Assembly: GCF_030063145.1 (NCBI RefSeq)
Contig: NZ_JASISM010000001.1
Coordinates: 124,001-188,000 of the forward strand
Reading direction: 5' to 3'
DNA from: Cryobacterium sp. PH31-L1
GTDB taxonomy: Bacteria > Actinomycetota > Actinomycetes > Actinomycetales > Microbacteriaceae
Length of the DNA stretch: 64,000 nt
Position 1 is the stretch's first letter, and each line of letters begins with the position of its first letter. Below the pieces are notes generated by a model. It had not been told where the DNA came from and did not search any database. It saw only the letters and a list, made by a program, of their open reading frames with translations. Both the position numbers and the translations under genes were made by a program. Positions 44,358-53,552 of the stretch are shown piece by piece.

Positions 44358-45815
44358 ATGGACGACCCGAAAATCTCTGCGCTGTTCGACCACACCGAGT
44401 CGCCAGACGGCGGCTTCGTGCTTGCCGCCCTGCCGGGATTCACCCCGGTCTCGGCCTCTGCCGCAGTGAACGCCACCCACCGCGACGAAATTCGGGTGCT
44501 GCCCACGAACCGCCGGCACCGAGTCGCGCTTCGCAGCGTTCCCGGCGATCGCATTCTGCGCAGCGTCGACCCGGCCGACCCCGACGTGCTCGGCACGCCT
44601 GACCTCGACCTGATCGAGGCGCTCACCGAGGTTGTGCTCCGCCAGGCTTCCGACCTGCACGTCGCCGTCGCGGCGCCGCCGAGCATCCGCCGTGACGGTG
44701 ATCTGGGCCCGGTGGGCATCGGCCCGGCCTGGTCGCGCCAGAAAGCAGACCTCGCGATCCGGAGCATTCTCACCCGGGTCCAGCAGGCCAGCTTCGACCG
44801 CGACCACGAACTCGACTTCGCATACACCCTAGAGGACTCCGCGGTCACCGGCACCTCCAGCCGCTTCCGCGTCAACGTGCACCAGCAGCGGGGCGCCGTC
44901 GGCGCGGTCTTTCGGCTCATTCCGAGCGAGATCAAAGACCTCAAGGCCCTCGGGATTCCGCAATCGGTCGCCAAATTCGCCGGGCTGCCCCGCGGTCTGG
45001 TGCTCGTGGCCGGGCCTACCGGCTCTGGCAAGTCCACCACCCTGGCCGCCCTCGTCGACCTCGTGAACAGCACCAGGGCCGATCACATCGTCACCGTGGA
45101 AGACCCGATCGAGTTTCTGCACGCGCACAAGAAGTCAATCGTGACCCAACGCGAGGTGGGGCACGACACGGCGAGTTTCGCATCCGCTTTGAAGCACGTG
45201 CTTCGGCAGGACCCCGACGTGATTCTCATCGGTGAGCTGCGTGACCTCGAGACCATTCAGGTGGCGCTGACCGCCGCCGAGACCGGCCACCTCGTGTTCG
45301 CGACCCTGCACACGCAGAGTGCGGCCCAGACGATCGACCGCATTATCGACGTGTTTCCGCCGCACCAGCAGAACCAGGTGCGGGCGCAGCTCGCCCAGAC
45401 CCTGCAGGGCGTGGTCTGCCAGACCCTGGTGAAGTGGGCGAACGGCTCCGGCCGGGTGGCCGCCACCGAGGTGCTCGTGACCACGCCGGCCATTGCCAAC
45501 CTCATTCGCGAGGGCAAGACACACCAGATCGAATCCATGATGCAGACCGGCCGGGACAAGGGCATGCACACCATGGACCAGCACCTCGCCGAACTGGTCA
45601 ACACCGGCCAGATCGCCCGCACGGCGGCGCTCGCCAAGGCCCACGATGTCGTCGGGGTCGAGTTGCTGATTCACCGCACCGAATCGGTGGGCAGCGGGAG
45701 CTTCGCCTTCGCCGGCGCGAGCGGATACAGCGGCGGCGGCACAGAAGCAGGCGGCCGCTACGACACCGGCCGCGATGCCGACTACAACGCCGGGTTCGCC
45801 CGCGCGGTCCTCTGA
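44358..45815 (+). CDS. pilT: Type IV pilus retraction-type ATPase PilT (copy 2)
   Basis: A 485-aa PilT-family ATPase. Core motifs: GPTGSGKS (219-226), TVEDPIEFLHAHKKS, DPDVILIGELRDLETI, ATLHTQSA and AIANLIREGKTHQI. It has about 67 more N-terminal residues than copy 1, ahead of the shared ASDLHV domain, and a Gly/Tyr-rich C-terminal tail. The start follows AAAAGGA 6 nt upstream. It shares a 1-nt overlap with pilC. No pilB lies in this locus, so the extension motor must come from elsewhere, or this ATPase has a changed role. Confidence 0.92.
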   Translation: MDDPKISALFDHTESPDGGFVLAALPGFTPVSASAAVNATHRDEIRVLPTNRRHRVALRSVPGDRILRSVDPADPDVLGTPDLDLIEALTEVVLRQASDLHVAVAAPPSIRRDGDLGPVGIGPAWSRQKADLAIRSILTRVQQASFDRDHELDFAYTLEDSAVTGTSSRFRVNVHQQRGAVGAVFRLIPSEIKDLKALGIPQSVAKFAGLPRGLVLVAGPTGSGKSTTLAALVDLVNSTRADHIVTVEDPIEFLHAHKKSIVTQREVGHDTASFASALKHVLRQDPDVILIGELRDLETIQVALTAAETGHLVFATLHTQSAAQTIDRIIDVFPPHQQNQVRAQLAQTLQGVVCQTLVKWANGSGRVAATEVLVTTPAIANLIREGKTHQIESMMQTGRDKGMHTMDQHLAELVNTGQIARTAALAKAHDVVGVELLIHRTESVGSGSFAFAGASGYSGGGTEAGGRYDTGRDADYNAGFARAVL

Positions 45816-47044
45816 TGCCGGAGACACTGGTCTTCAGCTACACCGGCCGTGACACCCGGGGTAAGAACGTGAAAGGGCGCGTCGACGCGCTCAATTCGGG
45901 GCAGGTTGCCGCCAGACTCAACTCGCAGGGCATCGCGCCGGTGTCGATCGTGGAGGCCCCGCCGGCAACCGGCCTGGCGCGGTCCATCTCGCTGCCGGTC
46001 TTTTCGCGCGGGGTCAGCCTGAAAGACCTCGCCATCATGAGTCGGCAGTTCGCGACCATGATCTCAGCCGGGCTCTCGCTGCTGCGGGCGCTGCGCATCC
46101 TCACCGAGCAGACCGAGAGCAAGCCTCTCGCGGCTGTGCTCACTCTGGTGCGGGACGACGTCGAGGCCGGGCAGTCGATCTCGGAGGCGCTCGCGCAGCA
46201 TCCGCTGGCTTTCCCGCCGATCATGGTCAACATGGTGCGGGCGGGGGAGACCGGCGGTTTTCTCGACCGGGCCCTCGGCTCGATCGCCGAGAACTTCGAG
46301 AAGGAGGTCAAACTGCGCGGCACCATCAAGTCGGCCATGACCTACCCGGTGATCGTGCTCTCGATGTCGGTCGCCGCCGTGGCGATCATGCTGATCTTCA
46401 TCGTGCCCATTTTTCAGGACATGTTCGCCGGGCTCGGCGGCGCGCTGCCTCTGCCCACTCAGCTGCTCGTGTCGATGTCGGAGTCGATGATCTACATTGT
46501 GCCGATCGTTCTCGTGGCCGGCATCGCCTTCGCCCTGTGGTGGCGCCGCAACAAACACACCGACCAGGTACGCCGGGTGCTCGACCCGCTGCGGCTGAAG
46601 GTTCCGGTGTTCGGCCCCCTGCAGAAGAAGATCTCTGTAGCGAGGTTCAGCCGCAACTTCGCCAATATGCTCGGCGCCGGCGTGCCCATTCTGCAGGCCC
46701 TCAAGATCGTGGGGGAGACCAGCGGCAACTGGGCCATCGAAAACGCCCTGACCCAGGTGGCCGAGGGCGTGCGCCGCGGCCAGTCGATTTCGGAGCCGCT
46801 GCAGGAGCACTCGATCTTTCCGGCCATGGTCACCCAGATGATCGCCGTGGGAGAGGATGCCGGCACGCTCGAGTTGATGCTCGACAAGATCGCCGACTTC
46901 TACGACCAGGAGGTGCAGGCGGCCACCGAGCAGCTCACCGCCATGATTGAGCCGCTGCTGATCGCCTTTCTCGGCGTCGTCATCGGCGGCATGGTGATCG
47001 CCCTCTATCTGCCCATCTTCAGCATTGCCAGCATGATCAAGTAG
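45815..47044 (+). CDS. pilC: Type IV pilus inner-membrane platform protein PilC (copy 2)
   Basis: A 409-aa GspF/PilC protein, the same length as copy 1 and closely similar, with ISAGLSLLRAL, MVRAGETGGFLD, GAGVPILQALKIVGETSGNW and a C-terminal helix GVVIGGMVIALYLPIF. ATG at 45815 shares its A with the TGA of pilT. The family and role are clear; it presumably forms the platform for the pilin at 47301. Confidence 0.93.
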   Translation: MPETLVFSYTGRDTRGKNVKGRVDALNSGQVAARLNSQGIAPVSIVEAPPATGLARSISLPVFSRGVSLKDLAIMSRQFATMISAGLSLLRALRILTEQTESKPLAAVLTLVRDDVEAGQSISEALAQHPLAFPPIMVNMVRAGETGGFLDRALGSIAENFEKEVKLRGTIKSAMTYPVIVLSMSVAAVAIMLIFIVPIFQDMFAGLGGALPLPTQLLVSMSESMIYIVPIVLVAGIAFALWWRRNKHTDQVRRVLDPLRLKVPVFGPLQKKISVARFSRNFANMLGAGVPILQALKIVGETSGNWAIENALTQVAEGVRRGQSISEPLQEHSIFPAMVTQMIAVGEDAGTLELMLDKIADFYDQEVQAATEQLTAMIEPLLIAFLGVVIGGMVIALYLPIFSIASMIK

Positions 47045-47124
47045 CCCTGTAGCTGTCAGCTGACCCCGCTTCGGTGGTGCATTTGGCGCGCGCGCAGACA
47101 GACCGGTCTATCCCTTCTGGGTGC

Positions 47125-47203
47125 CCTTCCTTGTGGGGGTGGGTAAAACCCCAAATCACCCTCGAATGTGGGTCGTGCGCGAGAAAATCTCGCCCCTAAT
47201 CTG
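47125..47203 (+). promoter_or_regulatory. Likely pilA (copy 2) promoter region
   Basis: GGGG-tgggtaaaa-CCCC (about 47136-47152), a perfect GCGAGA-AAA-TCTCGC hairpin (47179-47193) and TAATCT (47198-47203), which fits a -10 box, follow each other. The 256-nt gap 47045-47300 has no gene. The hairpin placed right before the -10 would suit repressor or activator binding. Weak but consistent with an own pilin promoter. Confidence 0.4.
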
Positions 47204-47300
47204 AAGCTCCGATCGCACCCTCGATCGGAAGAACCACAGCATCACGAGTCCTTACCCGGCTCGCTCTCGCACGGCCCACTCCAACCCGAATGGACACACC

Positions 47301-47759
47301 ATGATTACTCGCCTGCTCGCTTCCCTCAACCTGCGCCGCGCACGCTTCACCGAGAACCAGAGAGGGTTCACGCTGATCGAGCTGCTCGTCGTCGTGATCA
47401 TCATCGGAATTCTCGCGGCCATCGCCATCCCGGTCTACCTGGGTGTGCAGAACAACGCCAAAGACGCCAGCGTCAAGAGCGACCTCGCCAACGCCAAGAC
47501 CGCCATCATGGCGCTGCAGACCGAATCTGGTGCGCCGATCGCCACCGCGACGCTCGGCAGCATCGCCGGCATCGTGAACTACGGCTACACCAAGAGCAGC
47601 AACACGAGCTCGATCAACTACGTGCACACCGGTGCGGCTACCGACTCCACCTTCTGCATCGGTGCCACCGGCTCGACCGGAGCGAAGTTCTACGTCTCCG
47701 AGTCCAGCACAATCCTCAAGGTTGACACCGTGAACCTCGGCACCGGCTGCTCCTTCTAG
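47301..47759 (+). CDS. pilA: Type IV major pilin (copy 2)
   Basis: A 152-aa prepilin. Leader of 22 residues ending NQRG, mature FTLIELLVVVIIIGILAAIAIPVYLG with Glu at +5. The globular part has two Cys (C119 and C150) that could form the C-terminal disulfide loop typical of many pilins, unlike copy 1. GC is normal for the window. It is followed by a stable hairpin. Confidence 0.92.
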   Translation: MITRLLASLNLRRARFTENQRGFTLIELLVVVIIIGILAAIAIPVYLGVQNNAKDASVKSDLANAKTAIMALQTESGAPIATATLGSIAGIVNYGYTKSSNTSSINYVHTGAATDSTFCIGATGSTGAKFYVSESSTILKVDTVNLGTGCSF

Positions 47760-47779
47760 TCGCACCGGTACCGGCGTGA

Positions 47780-47808
47780 GCCGGGGTGGGCCTTCGGGTC
47801 GCCCCGGC
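47780..47808 (+). terminator. Hairpin after pilA (copy 2)
   Basis: GCCGGGG (47780-47786) and CCCCGGC (47802-47808) close a stem-loop with further inner pairing and a TTCG turn, 20 nt after the pilA stop. Same position as the stem after copy 1. Likely a partial terminator or mRNA-stabilising structure. Confidence 0.6.
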
Positions 47809-47852
47809 CGCGCGGTTCTGTTTCAACCCCACACCTCGCGAAGGAGGCTCGT

Positions 47853-49253
47853 GTGAACACTCTGCTCCGTCACCTCGGCCGCCGCCTCGCCCGCAGTAAC
47901 GCCGGCGTTGAGGCCGGCATCAGCCTCATTGAAGTTCTCGTGGCCATGCTGATCTTCGCCATCATCGCCGTCGGCGTTGGCTACGGCATCGTCACCTCGC
48001 TCTACCTCAGCAACGACGCCCGCTCTCGCGAGGTCGCCACCAACCTGGCCGCCCAGGAGATCGACCTGGCCCGATCGGCTCCCAACGTCTTCGAGGTGCT
48101 CGCCCGCACCAGCACCGTGGTGCAGAACGGTACTACTTTCAGTGTGCACCGCTCCACCGACTGGGAAACCTCCACCGGCGCCGACGGTAACTGCGGTTCC
48201 GGTGGCGGTCAGCTGCGTTACCGCCACCTCAACGTCACCGTCACCTGGAACAGCATGCGCGCCACAACCCCCGTCGTACGCGCCGACAGCGCGCTCGCCC
48301 CGGGCAGCCGCATCAACGACCCGGCGCTCGGCACCATCCTCGTCTCCGTGCTCACCGCCTCCGGCAGCGGCGCCGCCGGCGTGGCCATTTCCGCCGTGCC
48401 GAACGCGGTGCCGAACGGTGCCCAAACTCTTTCTGTCGCCCCACCGGCAACGGATGCTCAGGGCTGCAGCTACCTGCTCAAGGTCAAGCCCGGCACCTAT
48501 GACGTCAGCGCCATGCGCCCGAACTTCGTCGACAAGAACCAGGCGGCCGTCTCGGTGATGACGGTGGGCGTTGCGGCCGGCGGGGCGGCATCCGTTTCGT
48601 TCGCCTACGATCTCGCCGGCACCGTTACAACCAACTACGCCACCAACATCAGCACTGGAATGACCCTGCTGCCGACTGATCTGCACACCACCTGGCGCAG
48701 CACCTATGCCGCGTACACTCCGTTGAATCCCAGCGTCAGCACGACCCAAACCTTTCGGCTACACCCCTTCGCCTCCGGCTACCAGGTTTTCGGCGGCAGC
48801 TATGTTGCGCCCACTCCCACCGCCACGCCGCCCTCGCTCGGCTGCGTGGCGGTCGACCCCGCCGCATGGACCACGCCCGCCCCCGACGGCGCAATTGGCC
48901 CGGCGGCGGCGCAGGTCGCGACGCTGCCCGGCGGCACCGCCATCGTAGACGTTCCGCTCGGCGTGTTCACCGTCACTGGCCTGGCCGGGCAGTATCTGCG
49001 GGCGGTGTCCCAACCCGCCGGTGCCGCACAGGGCGACCCGGGCTGCGCGCTGGGTACCGTCTACACCTTCGGGCCGGTTCCGGCCGGGGCTACGGCGCAG
49101 TTCGCCCTGCCTTTCGGCTCGTTCGCTCTCTCCTCTGGTCCCAGCAGCGGCACGGCGGTCGTCCCGGTGACCGCGTTAAACGCGGCCCTCCTTACACGGG
49201 GCAGCGTCGGTCTCGTGCTCACCCTCGATCCGCGTCTGGTCGTGGCCCCGTGA
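47853..49253 (+). CDS. Large minor pilin, PilV/GspI-like, with carboxypeptidase-regulatory-like domains
   Basis: A 466-aa prepilin-like protein. Leader ends EAG (residue 22), then ISLIEVLVAMLIFAIIAVG with Glu at +5. Residues about 150-250 look like a carboxypeptidase-regulatory (Ig-like beta) domain with VKPGTYDVSAMRPNF; a second beta-rich half follows with a similar LPGGTAIVDVPLGVFTVTGL turn. Such size is unusual for this slot and suggests an exposed tip module. GTG at 47853 follows AAGGAGG; 4-nt overlap with the next gene. Confidence 0.78.
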   Translation: MNTLLRHLGRRLARSNAGVEAGISLIEVLVAMLIFAIIAVGVGYGIVTSLYLSNDARSREVATNLAAQEIDLARSAPNVFEVLARTSTVVQNGTTFSVHRSTDWETSTGADGNCGSGGGQLRYRHLNVTVTWNSMRATTPVVRADSALAPGSRINDPALGTILVSVLTASGSGAAGVAISAVPNAVPNGAQTLSVAPPATDAQGCSYLLKVKPGTYDVSAMRPNFVDKNQAAVSVMTVGVAAGGAASVSFAYDLAGTVTTNYATNISTGMTLLPTDLHTTWRSTYAAYTPLNPSVSTTQTFRLHPFASGYQVFGGSYVAPTPTATPPSLGCVAVDPAAWTTPAPDGAIGPAAAQVATLPGGTAIVDVPLGVFTVTGLAGQYLRAVSQPAGAAQGDPGCALGTVYTFGPVPAGATAQFALPFGSFALSSGPSSGTAVVPVTALNAALLTRGSVGLVLTLDPRLVVAP

Positions 49254-49927
49254 CGCGCTGGCAGCTGCTGCGGGCAGGCAAACGGGAGAGCGGGCTCTCC
49301 CTCGTTGAACTGCTCGTCTCGATGGTGCTGCTCGGCGTGCTTCTGACCATGATCTCCGGACTGTACATTTCTGCGACCCGGTCGCTCGATCAGGCCAAGT
49401 CGCTCGGCAGTAATACCCGACAGGTGTCCAACGGCATGAACCAGGTGGCCCGGGTCATTCGCGCGGCCACGGCGAACCCCGTGGCGGGGCATCCGCTCAC
49501 CGATCCAGCGCTCGAGCAAGCGACCGCGGAAGCGCTTACGCTGTACGCCTACGTCAACCTCGGCATGTCGGCGCAGCGACCGGTAAAGATCCAGCTGGCG
49601 GTCGACGCCGACCGGCGCCTGATCGAGACCCGGTGGGCCTCGATCGCGCTCGCCGGCGGATTCTTCACCTTCGAAACGACCCCCCAGTCGACGCGCATCC
49701 TCGCCGAGTCCGTCGCGCCGAGTGGCACCGCGTTGTTTCGCTACCTGGACAGCGCCGGAGTGCCTGTGGCCAGCGCCGGTGCTTTCACGGCCACCGAGCT
49801 GCGGAGCATTGCCGCCATTTCGGTGAATCTCACCGTGCAGGCCAGCGTGACAGATGCCCGCTCTGTGGTCACCCTGCAGAATACCGTGGGTATGCCCAAC
49901 GTCAGCCTCTCGCGGGTGAACCCCTGA
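49250..49927 (+). CDS. Minor pilin, PilW/GspJ-like
   Basis: A 225-aa prepilin-like protein. Leader ends RESG (residue 15), then LSLVELLVSMVLLGVLLTMISG with Glu at +5. The globular part contains the FETTP/RYLDSAG pattern common in PilW-like proteins. GTGA overlap with the preceding gene and a shared base with the next ATG show tight coupling of the three minor pilins. Confidence 0.82.
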   Translation: MTRWQLLRAGKRESGLSLVELLVSMVLLGVLLTMISGLYISATRSLDQAKSLGSNTRQVSNGMNQVARVIRAATANPVAGHPLTDPALEQATAEALTLYAYVNLGMSAQRPVKIQLAVDADRRLIETRWASIALAGGFFTFETTPQSTRILAESVAPSGTALFRYLDSAGVPVASAGAFTATELRSIAAISVNLTVQASVTDARSVVTLQNTVGMPNVSLSRVNP

Positions 49928-51705
49928 TGCTGGTCACCCTCCTGCGCAACCTGCGACCGTGCGCCCCGGCCGAGCCCAAGGAGAACGAGAACGAGCGCGG
50001 AGCCGCCCTGCTCATCGTGATCGGTATGGGCCTGCTACTGCTCACGCTCGTCGCCACCGCGATGACATTTTCGGTGAGCGGATCGGTCAAGGCCCAGACG
50101 GACCAGAGCTGGAACGGAGCGATGGCGGCGGCCTATGCCGGGGTCGCCGAATATGAAAGCCGCCTGGCCAACGACAACACCTACTATCATTACGGCAACT
50201 CGGCCGCCGCCTTCAGCGCCGGAAGCACGCTGACTCCTCCCTCGGTGCCCAATCCCGCGTTCGCCGTGGGAGCGGCGGGCGGTTGGGGTAGCGTTGCAGG
50301 CAGCGGCGGCACGGCCAGCTACCGGTACGAGGTCGACAACTCCGCCTATTCCGCCTCGGGCGTTCTGCGCATCCGCTCCACCGGCCGGGTAGGCACCGCC
50401 ACCCGTAGCATCGTTGCCAACCTGCGCCAGGACGGGTTCATTGACTACCTCTATTTCACGATCTATGAGATTCAGGATCCGGAGCAGAGCGGCCTGACCG
50501 CCTGCGCCGACACGTACGCCTGGGCGGGCCGCTCAGTACCCTGTAGCGATATCGCCTTCGGCGGCGGCGACGTCCTGAACGGTCCGGCGCACTCCAACGA
50601 CACCATCCGCATCTGTGATGCCACGTTCAACGGGCTGGTCACCACCGGCAGTCCGGGTCCGACCGGGTCGAATTACCTCAAACAGAACTCGAACGGCGGC
50701 GCCTGCTCCGGTCAAGTATTCAACGGCGGCGAGCCGACGAACAGTCCGGTCGTCGCGATGCCGGCTACCAACATGCAGCTCAAGCAGGAAACCCGAACCG
50801 ACGCCGGTGTCGACGCTCCGGGCTGCCTGTACACCGGACCGACCAGCATCGTGGTGAACAGCGATGGCACCATGACCATCCGTTCGCCGTGGACCAAAAA
50901 AACCCGCATCGTCGGGGACCCGGCGACGTCGGGCAGCACACCGGCGGCCTGCGGCCTACCGGGAATGGCTAATGGCCAGCTCGGCTCGACGGCCGGCGCC
51001 ACCGTCCCGGTGCTGAACGCAAACCTGGTCTTCGTGCAAAGCGTTCCAGGCATCATCACTGATCCGAACTATACGAGCAGTACCGTCTGGCCGAGCGGCC
51101 AAAGCGCGGCCACCTGCTCCGTCGGCAACGGTATCGGCTTTCCCGTGACGCATGAAACCGCGCCAAGTGCCCGGTCCTATGACTGCCGCAAGGGTGATGC
51201 CTTCGTCAAGGGAACCCTGGACGGCACGATGACGATCGCCACCGACAACTTTCTCTACGTCACCGGCGACATCATTTATTCGGATGCCTCCACCGACGTG
51301 CTCGGGCTGGTCGCGCAGAACGCCATCTGGGTCTGGAACCCCTACTGCGACAGTACGCATGGGGTGATTTGCCCGGGGGTCGGTCTCGGTGCAGGCGGTG
51401 CCATCCTGCCGGACAATCGGCGCATCGACGCGGCCATGCTCTCGCTCGACCACACCATTCAGGTGCAGAACTACGACCGCGGCGGCGTGCAGGGAACGCT
51501 CACCATCAACGGTTCCCTCGCACAGAAGTACCGCGGGATCGTGCGCTCCGGCAGCAACGGCTACATCAAGAATTACATTTACGATCCGCGCTTTCGCTAC
51601 ATTGCGCCGCCCAAATTCCTCTCGCCAGTGTCGGCCCATTACAGCGTGAACCTGCTGGTCGAAGTGAGTTCGGCGTTCACCGCGCGGGGTGCGACGGTTC
51701 CGTAG
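49927..51705 (+). CDS. Large PilX/GspK-like minor pilin
   Basis: A 592-aa protein. A 25-residue leader ends NERG, then AALLIVIGMGLLLLTLVATAMTF without Glu at +5, as in tip-capping minor pilins. The exposed part (about 60-592) has beta-rich sequence and many Gly/Ser/Thr, including GDIIYSDASTDVLGLVAQN. The C-terminus does not match the PilX-like protein of locus 2. Probably the tip of the filament made from the pilin at 47301. Confidence 0.76.
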   Translation: MLVTLLRNLRPCAPAEPKENENERGAALLIVIGMGLLLLTLVATAMTFSVSGSVKAQTDQSWNGAMAAAYAGVAEYESRLANDNTYYHYGNSAAAFSAGSTLTPPSVPNPAFAVGAAGGWGSVAGSGGTASYRYEVDNSAYSASGVLRIRSTGRVGTATRSIVANLRQDGFIDYLYFTIYEIQDPEQSGLTACADTYAWAGRSVPCSDIAFGGGDVLNGPAHSNDTIRICDATFNGLVTTGSPGPTGSNYLKQNSNGGACSGQVFNGGEPTNSPVVAMPATNMQLKQETRTDAGVDAPGCLYTGPTSIVVNSDGTMTIRSPWTKKTRIVGDPATSGSTPAACGLPGMANGQLGSTAGATVPVLNANLVFVQSVPGIITDPNYTSSTVWPSGQSAATCSVGNGIGFPVTHETAPSARSYDCRKGDAFVKGTLDGTMTIATDNFLYVTGDIIYSDASTDVLGLVAQNAIWVWNPYCDSTHGVICPGVGLGAGGAILPDNRRIDAAMLSLDHTIQVQNYDRGGVQGTLTINGSLAQKYRGIVRSGSNGYIKNYIYDPRFRYIAPPKFLSPVSAHYSVNLLVEVSSAFTARGATVP

Positions 51706-51769
51706 TGACCGGCCGCGCCCAGCATCCACTCGTCAGTTCACCCGTCACTATATATAAGGAGCATTCCTC

Positions 51770-52885
51770 GTGGCCCAGAGCGTCGTAGGAATAGACATCG
51801 GCACCGCGCACCTGCGTGCCGTCGAGGTTCGAAACCCCGCCAAGACCCGGCCCACCGTGCTGCGCTACCACGAGGTGCCGCTGCCGAGCGGCGCGGTGAG
51901 CGGCGGTGAGGTACTCGAGCCGCACACTGTCGCGGCTGCGCTGAAATCCCTGTGGTCGACGGGCGGGTTTCGCTCCCGCCAGGTCGTGCTCGGCATGGGA
52001 AACCAGCGGGTACTGGCCCGCGACCTGAGCGTGCCCAAAATGTCGCTCGCCCGCATTCGCCAGTCCCTGCCCTTCGAGGTGCAGGACCTGCTACCGGTGC
52101 CCGTCGCTGACGCCCTGCTCGATTTCTATCCCATTTCGGAATCCACCACCGAGCACGGCCCCACCGTGAACGGGCTGCTCATCGCAGCGGTCAAGGCCGC
52201 GGTGGTCGCCAACGTGTCAGCGGTCCGGCTGGCCGGCCTGACCACCATCGACGTCGACCTGATTCCGTTCGCGGTGAGCCGCCTGCTGGTCACCCGACCT
52301 GGCATCGACGGCGTCGTCGCGGTGATCGACCTCGGTGCCACGACCACGAGCGTGGTCATCACCCGGCAGGGCGTGCCGCAGTTCGTGCGCATCATCCCCA
52401 CCGGTGGCGACGACGTCACGCAGGCCGTCGCCACCGGCCTGAAGACGGATGCCGCCACCGCCGACCTCCTCAAACGTCGCGTCGGGCTGCTGGCCCGCGC
52501 TGCCGCCGACGCCCGTCACGGTGCTCCCCGAAACGAGGTCCCGTTCGACGGCGTCATCGCCGGGGGAACAGACCCGATTGACCAGGTCGGCGCCACCATC
52601 ATTGCGGAGGTCATGAACGATCAGCTCGGCAGCGTGGTCAACACCCTCAACTACTATGCCAACACGCGGCCCAGTGACCCGGTGACCGCGATCGTGCTCA
52701 GCGGCGGAGGAGCCCAGATGCCGGGGCTGCCGGAGGCCGTGTCGAAACTGACCCGCCTGGGGGTGTCCACCGGGGATCCGCTGTCGACGGTGGGGCTGGC
52801 ATCCGCTATTGATGCGGAGGGGCTGCGCCTCGGCAGCTCCGCCTACACCGTGGCCCTTGGACTCGCGCTCGGGCGTGCAGCATGA
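51770..52885 (+). CDS. pilM: Type IV pilus assembly protein PilM (copy 3)
   Basis: A 371-aa actin-like ATPase: GIDIGTAHLRAVEV (7-20), IDLGATTTSVVI (about 187-198), LSGGGAQMPGL (about 305-315). It has an extra loop of about 25 residues near 245-275 compared with copies 1 and 2. GTG follows AAGGAG. 4-nt overlap with pilN. The preceding TATATA stretch could carry a promoter, but gene spacing (64 nt) is also compatible with read-through. Confidence 0.93.
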   Translation: MAQSVVGIDIGTAHLRAVEVRNPAKTRPTVLRYHEVPLPSGAVSGGEVLEPHTVAAALKSLWSTGGFRSRQVVLGMGNQRVLARDLSVPKMSLARIRQSLPFEVQDLLPVPVADALLDFYPISESTTEHGPTVNGLLIAAVKAAVVANVSAVRLAGLTTIDVDLIPFAVSRLLVTRPGIDGVVAVIDLGATTTSVVITRQGVPQFVRIIPTGGDDVTQAVATGLKTDAATADLLKRRVGLLARAAADARHGAPRNEVPFDGVIAGGTDPIDQVGATIIAEVMNDQLGSVVNTLNYYANTRPSDPVTAIVLSGGGAQMPGLPEAVSKLTRLGVSTGDPLSTVGLASAIDAEGLRLGSSAYTVALGLALGRAA

Positions 52886-53550
52886 AGCGCCAGGCGAAAG
52901 ACGACCTGCTGGTCATCGGCGGCGACCAGCGGCTGGACTTGCTCCCGCCCGAGGTGCGCGCCGAACGTCGCGGCCAGCAGCAACGTCGACGGCTGACCGT
53001 CGGTGTGGTCGGGGTGACGGTGGTCGTCGCCCTGCTCGTCGGTTCGGCGAGCGCACTCGCGTACACGGCCCAGCTGAATCTGGCGGGCGAGCAGGCCCGC
53101 ACGGCGACCCTGTTGACCGAGCAGAGCCAATATTTTGCCGTGCGAACGCTGCAGAATCAGGTCACGCTCACCGAGGCGGCGCAGCGGGTGGGAGCTTCCA
53201 CCGAGATCGACTGGAAGACCTACCTCGACGCCGTGCAGAACACCCTGCCGCGCAGCGTGGCGATCACCAGCGTGCAGATCGATTCGGCCACACCGCTCGC
53301 CGCCTACACCCAGGCGACGGCTCCGTTGCAGGGATCACGGGTGGCCACGGTGTCGTTCACCGCCACGAGTACTGTGCTTCCTGATATTCCGGCCTGGCTG
53401 ACCGCCCTCGGCCGACTCGACGGCTTCGCCGATGCCCTTCCCGGCTCGGTCGCCCTCGATCGGACCACGGGCATTTACACGGTCACCATCTCCATGCATA
53501 TCAACGACTCCGCCTTCGCGCACCGTTTCGACCCGACCGAAAAGAAGTAG
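52882..53550 (+). CDS. pilN: Type IV pilus assembly protein PilN (copy 3)
   Basis: A 222-aa bitopic protein. Cytoplasmic LDLLPPEVRAERR (18-30), one membrane helix (about 38-60), extracytoplasmic domain ending in a GIYTVTISMHIN strand. Same plan and similar start (KR...LV.GG) as copy 2. Start fixed by the ATGA overlap. Confidence 0.85.
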   Translation: MKRQAKDDLLVIGGDQRLDLLPPEVRAERRGQQQRRRLTVGVVGVTVVVALLVGSASALAYTAQLNLAGEQARTATLLTEQSQYFAVRTLQNQVTLTEAAQRVGASTEIDWKTYLDAVQNTLPRSVAITSVQIDSATPLAAYTQATAPLQGSRVATVSFTATSTVLPDIPAWLTALGRLDGFADALPGSVALDRTTGIYTVTISMHINDSAFAHRFDPTEKK

Positions 53551-53552
53551 CC

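Noticed and set aside
45434-45814. N-terminal extension of PilC copy 2
   Set aside because: It lies over the pilT C-terminus and has no PilC-like sequence; ATG 45815 gives exactly the length of copy 1.
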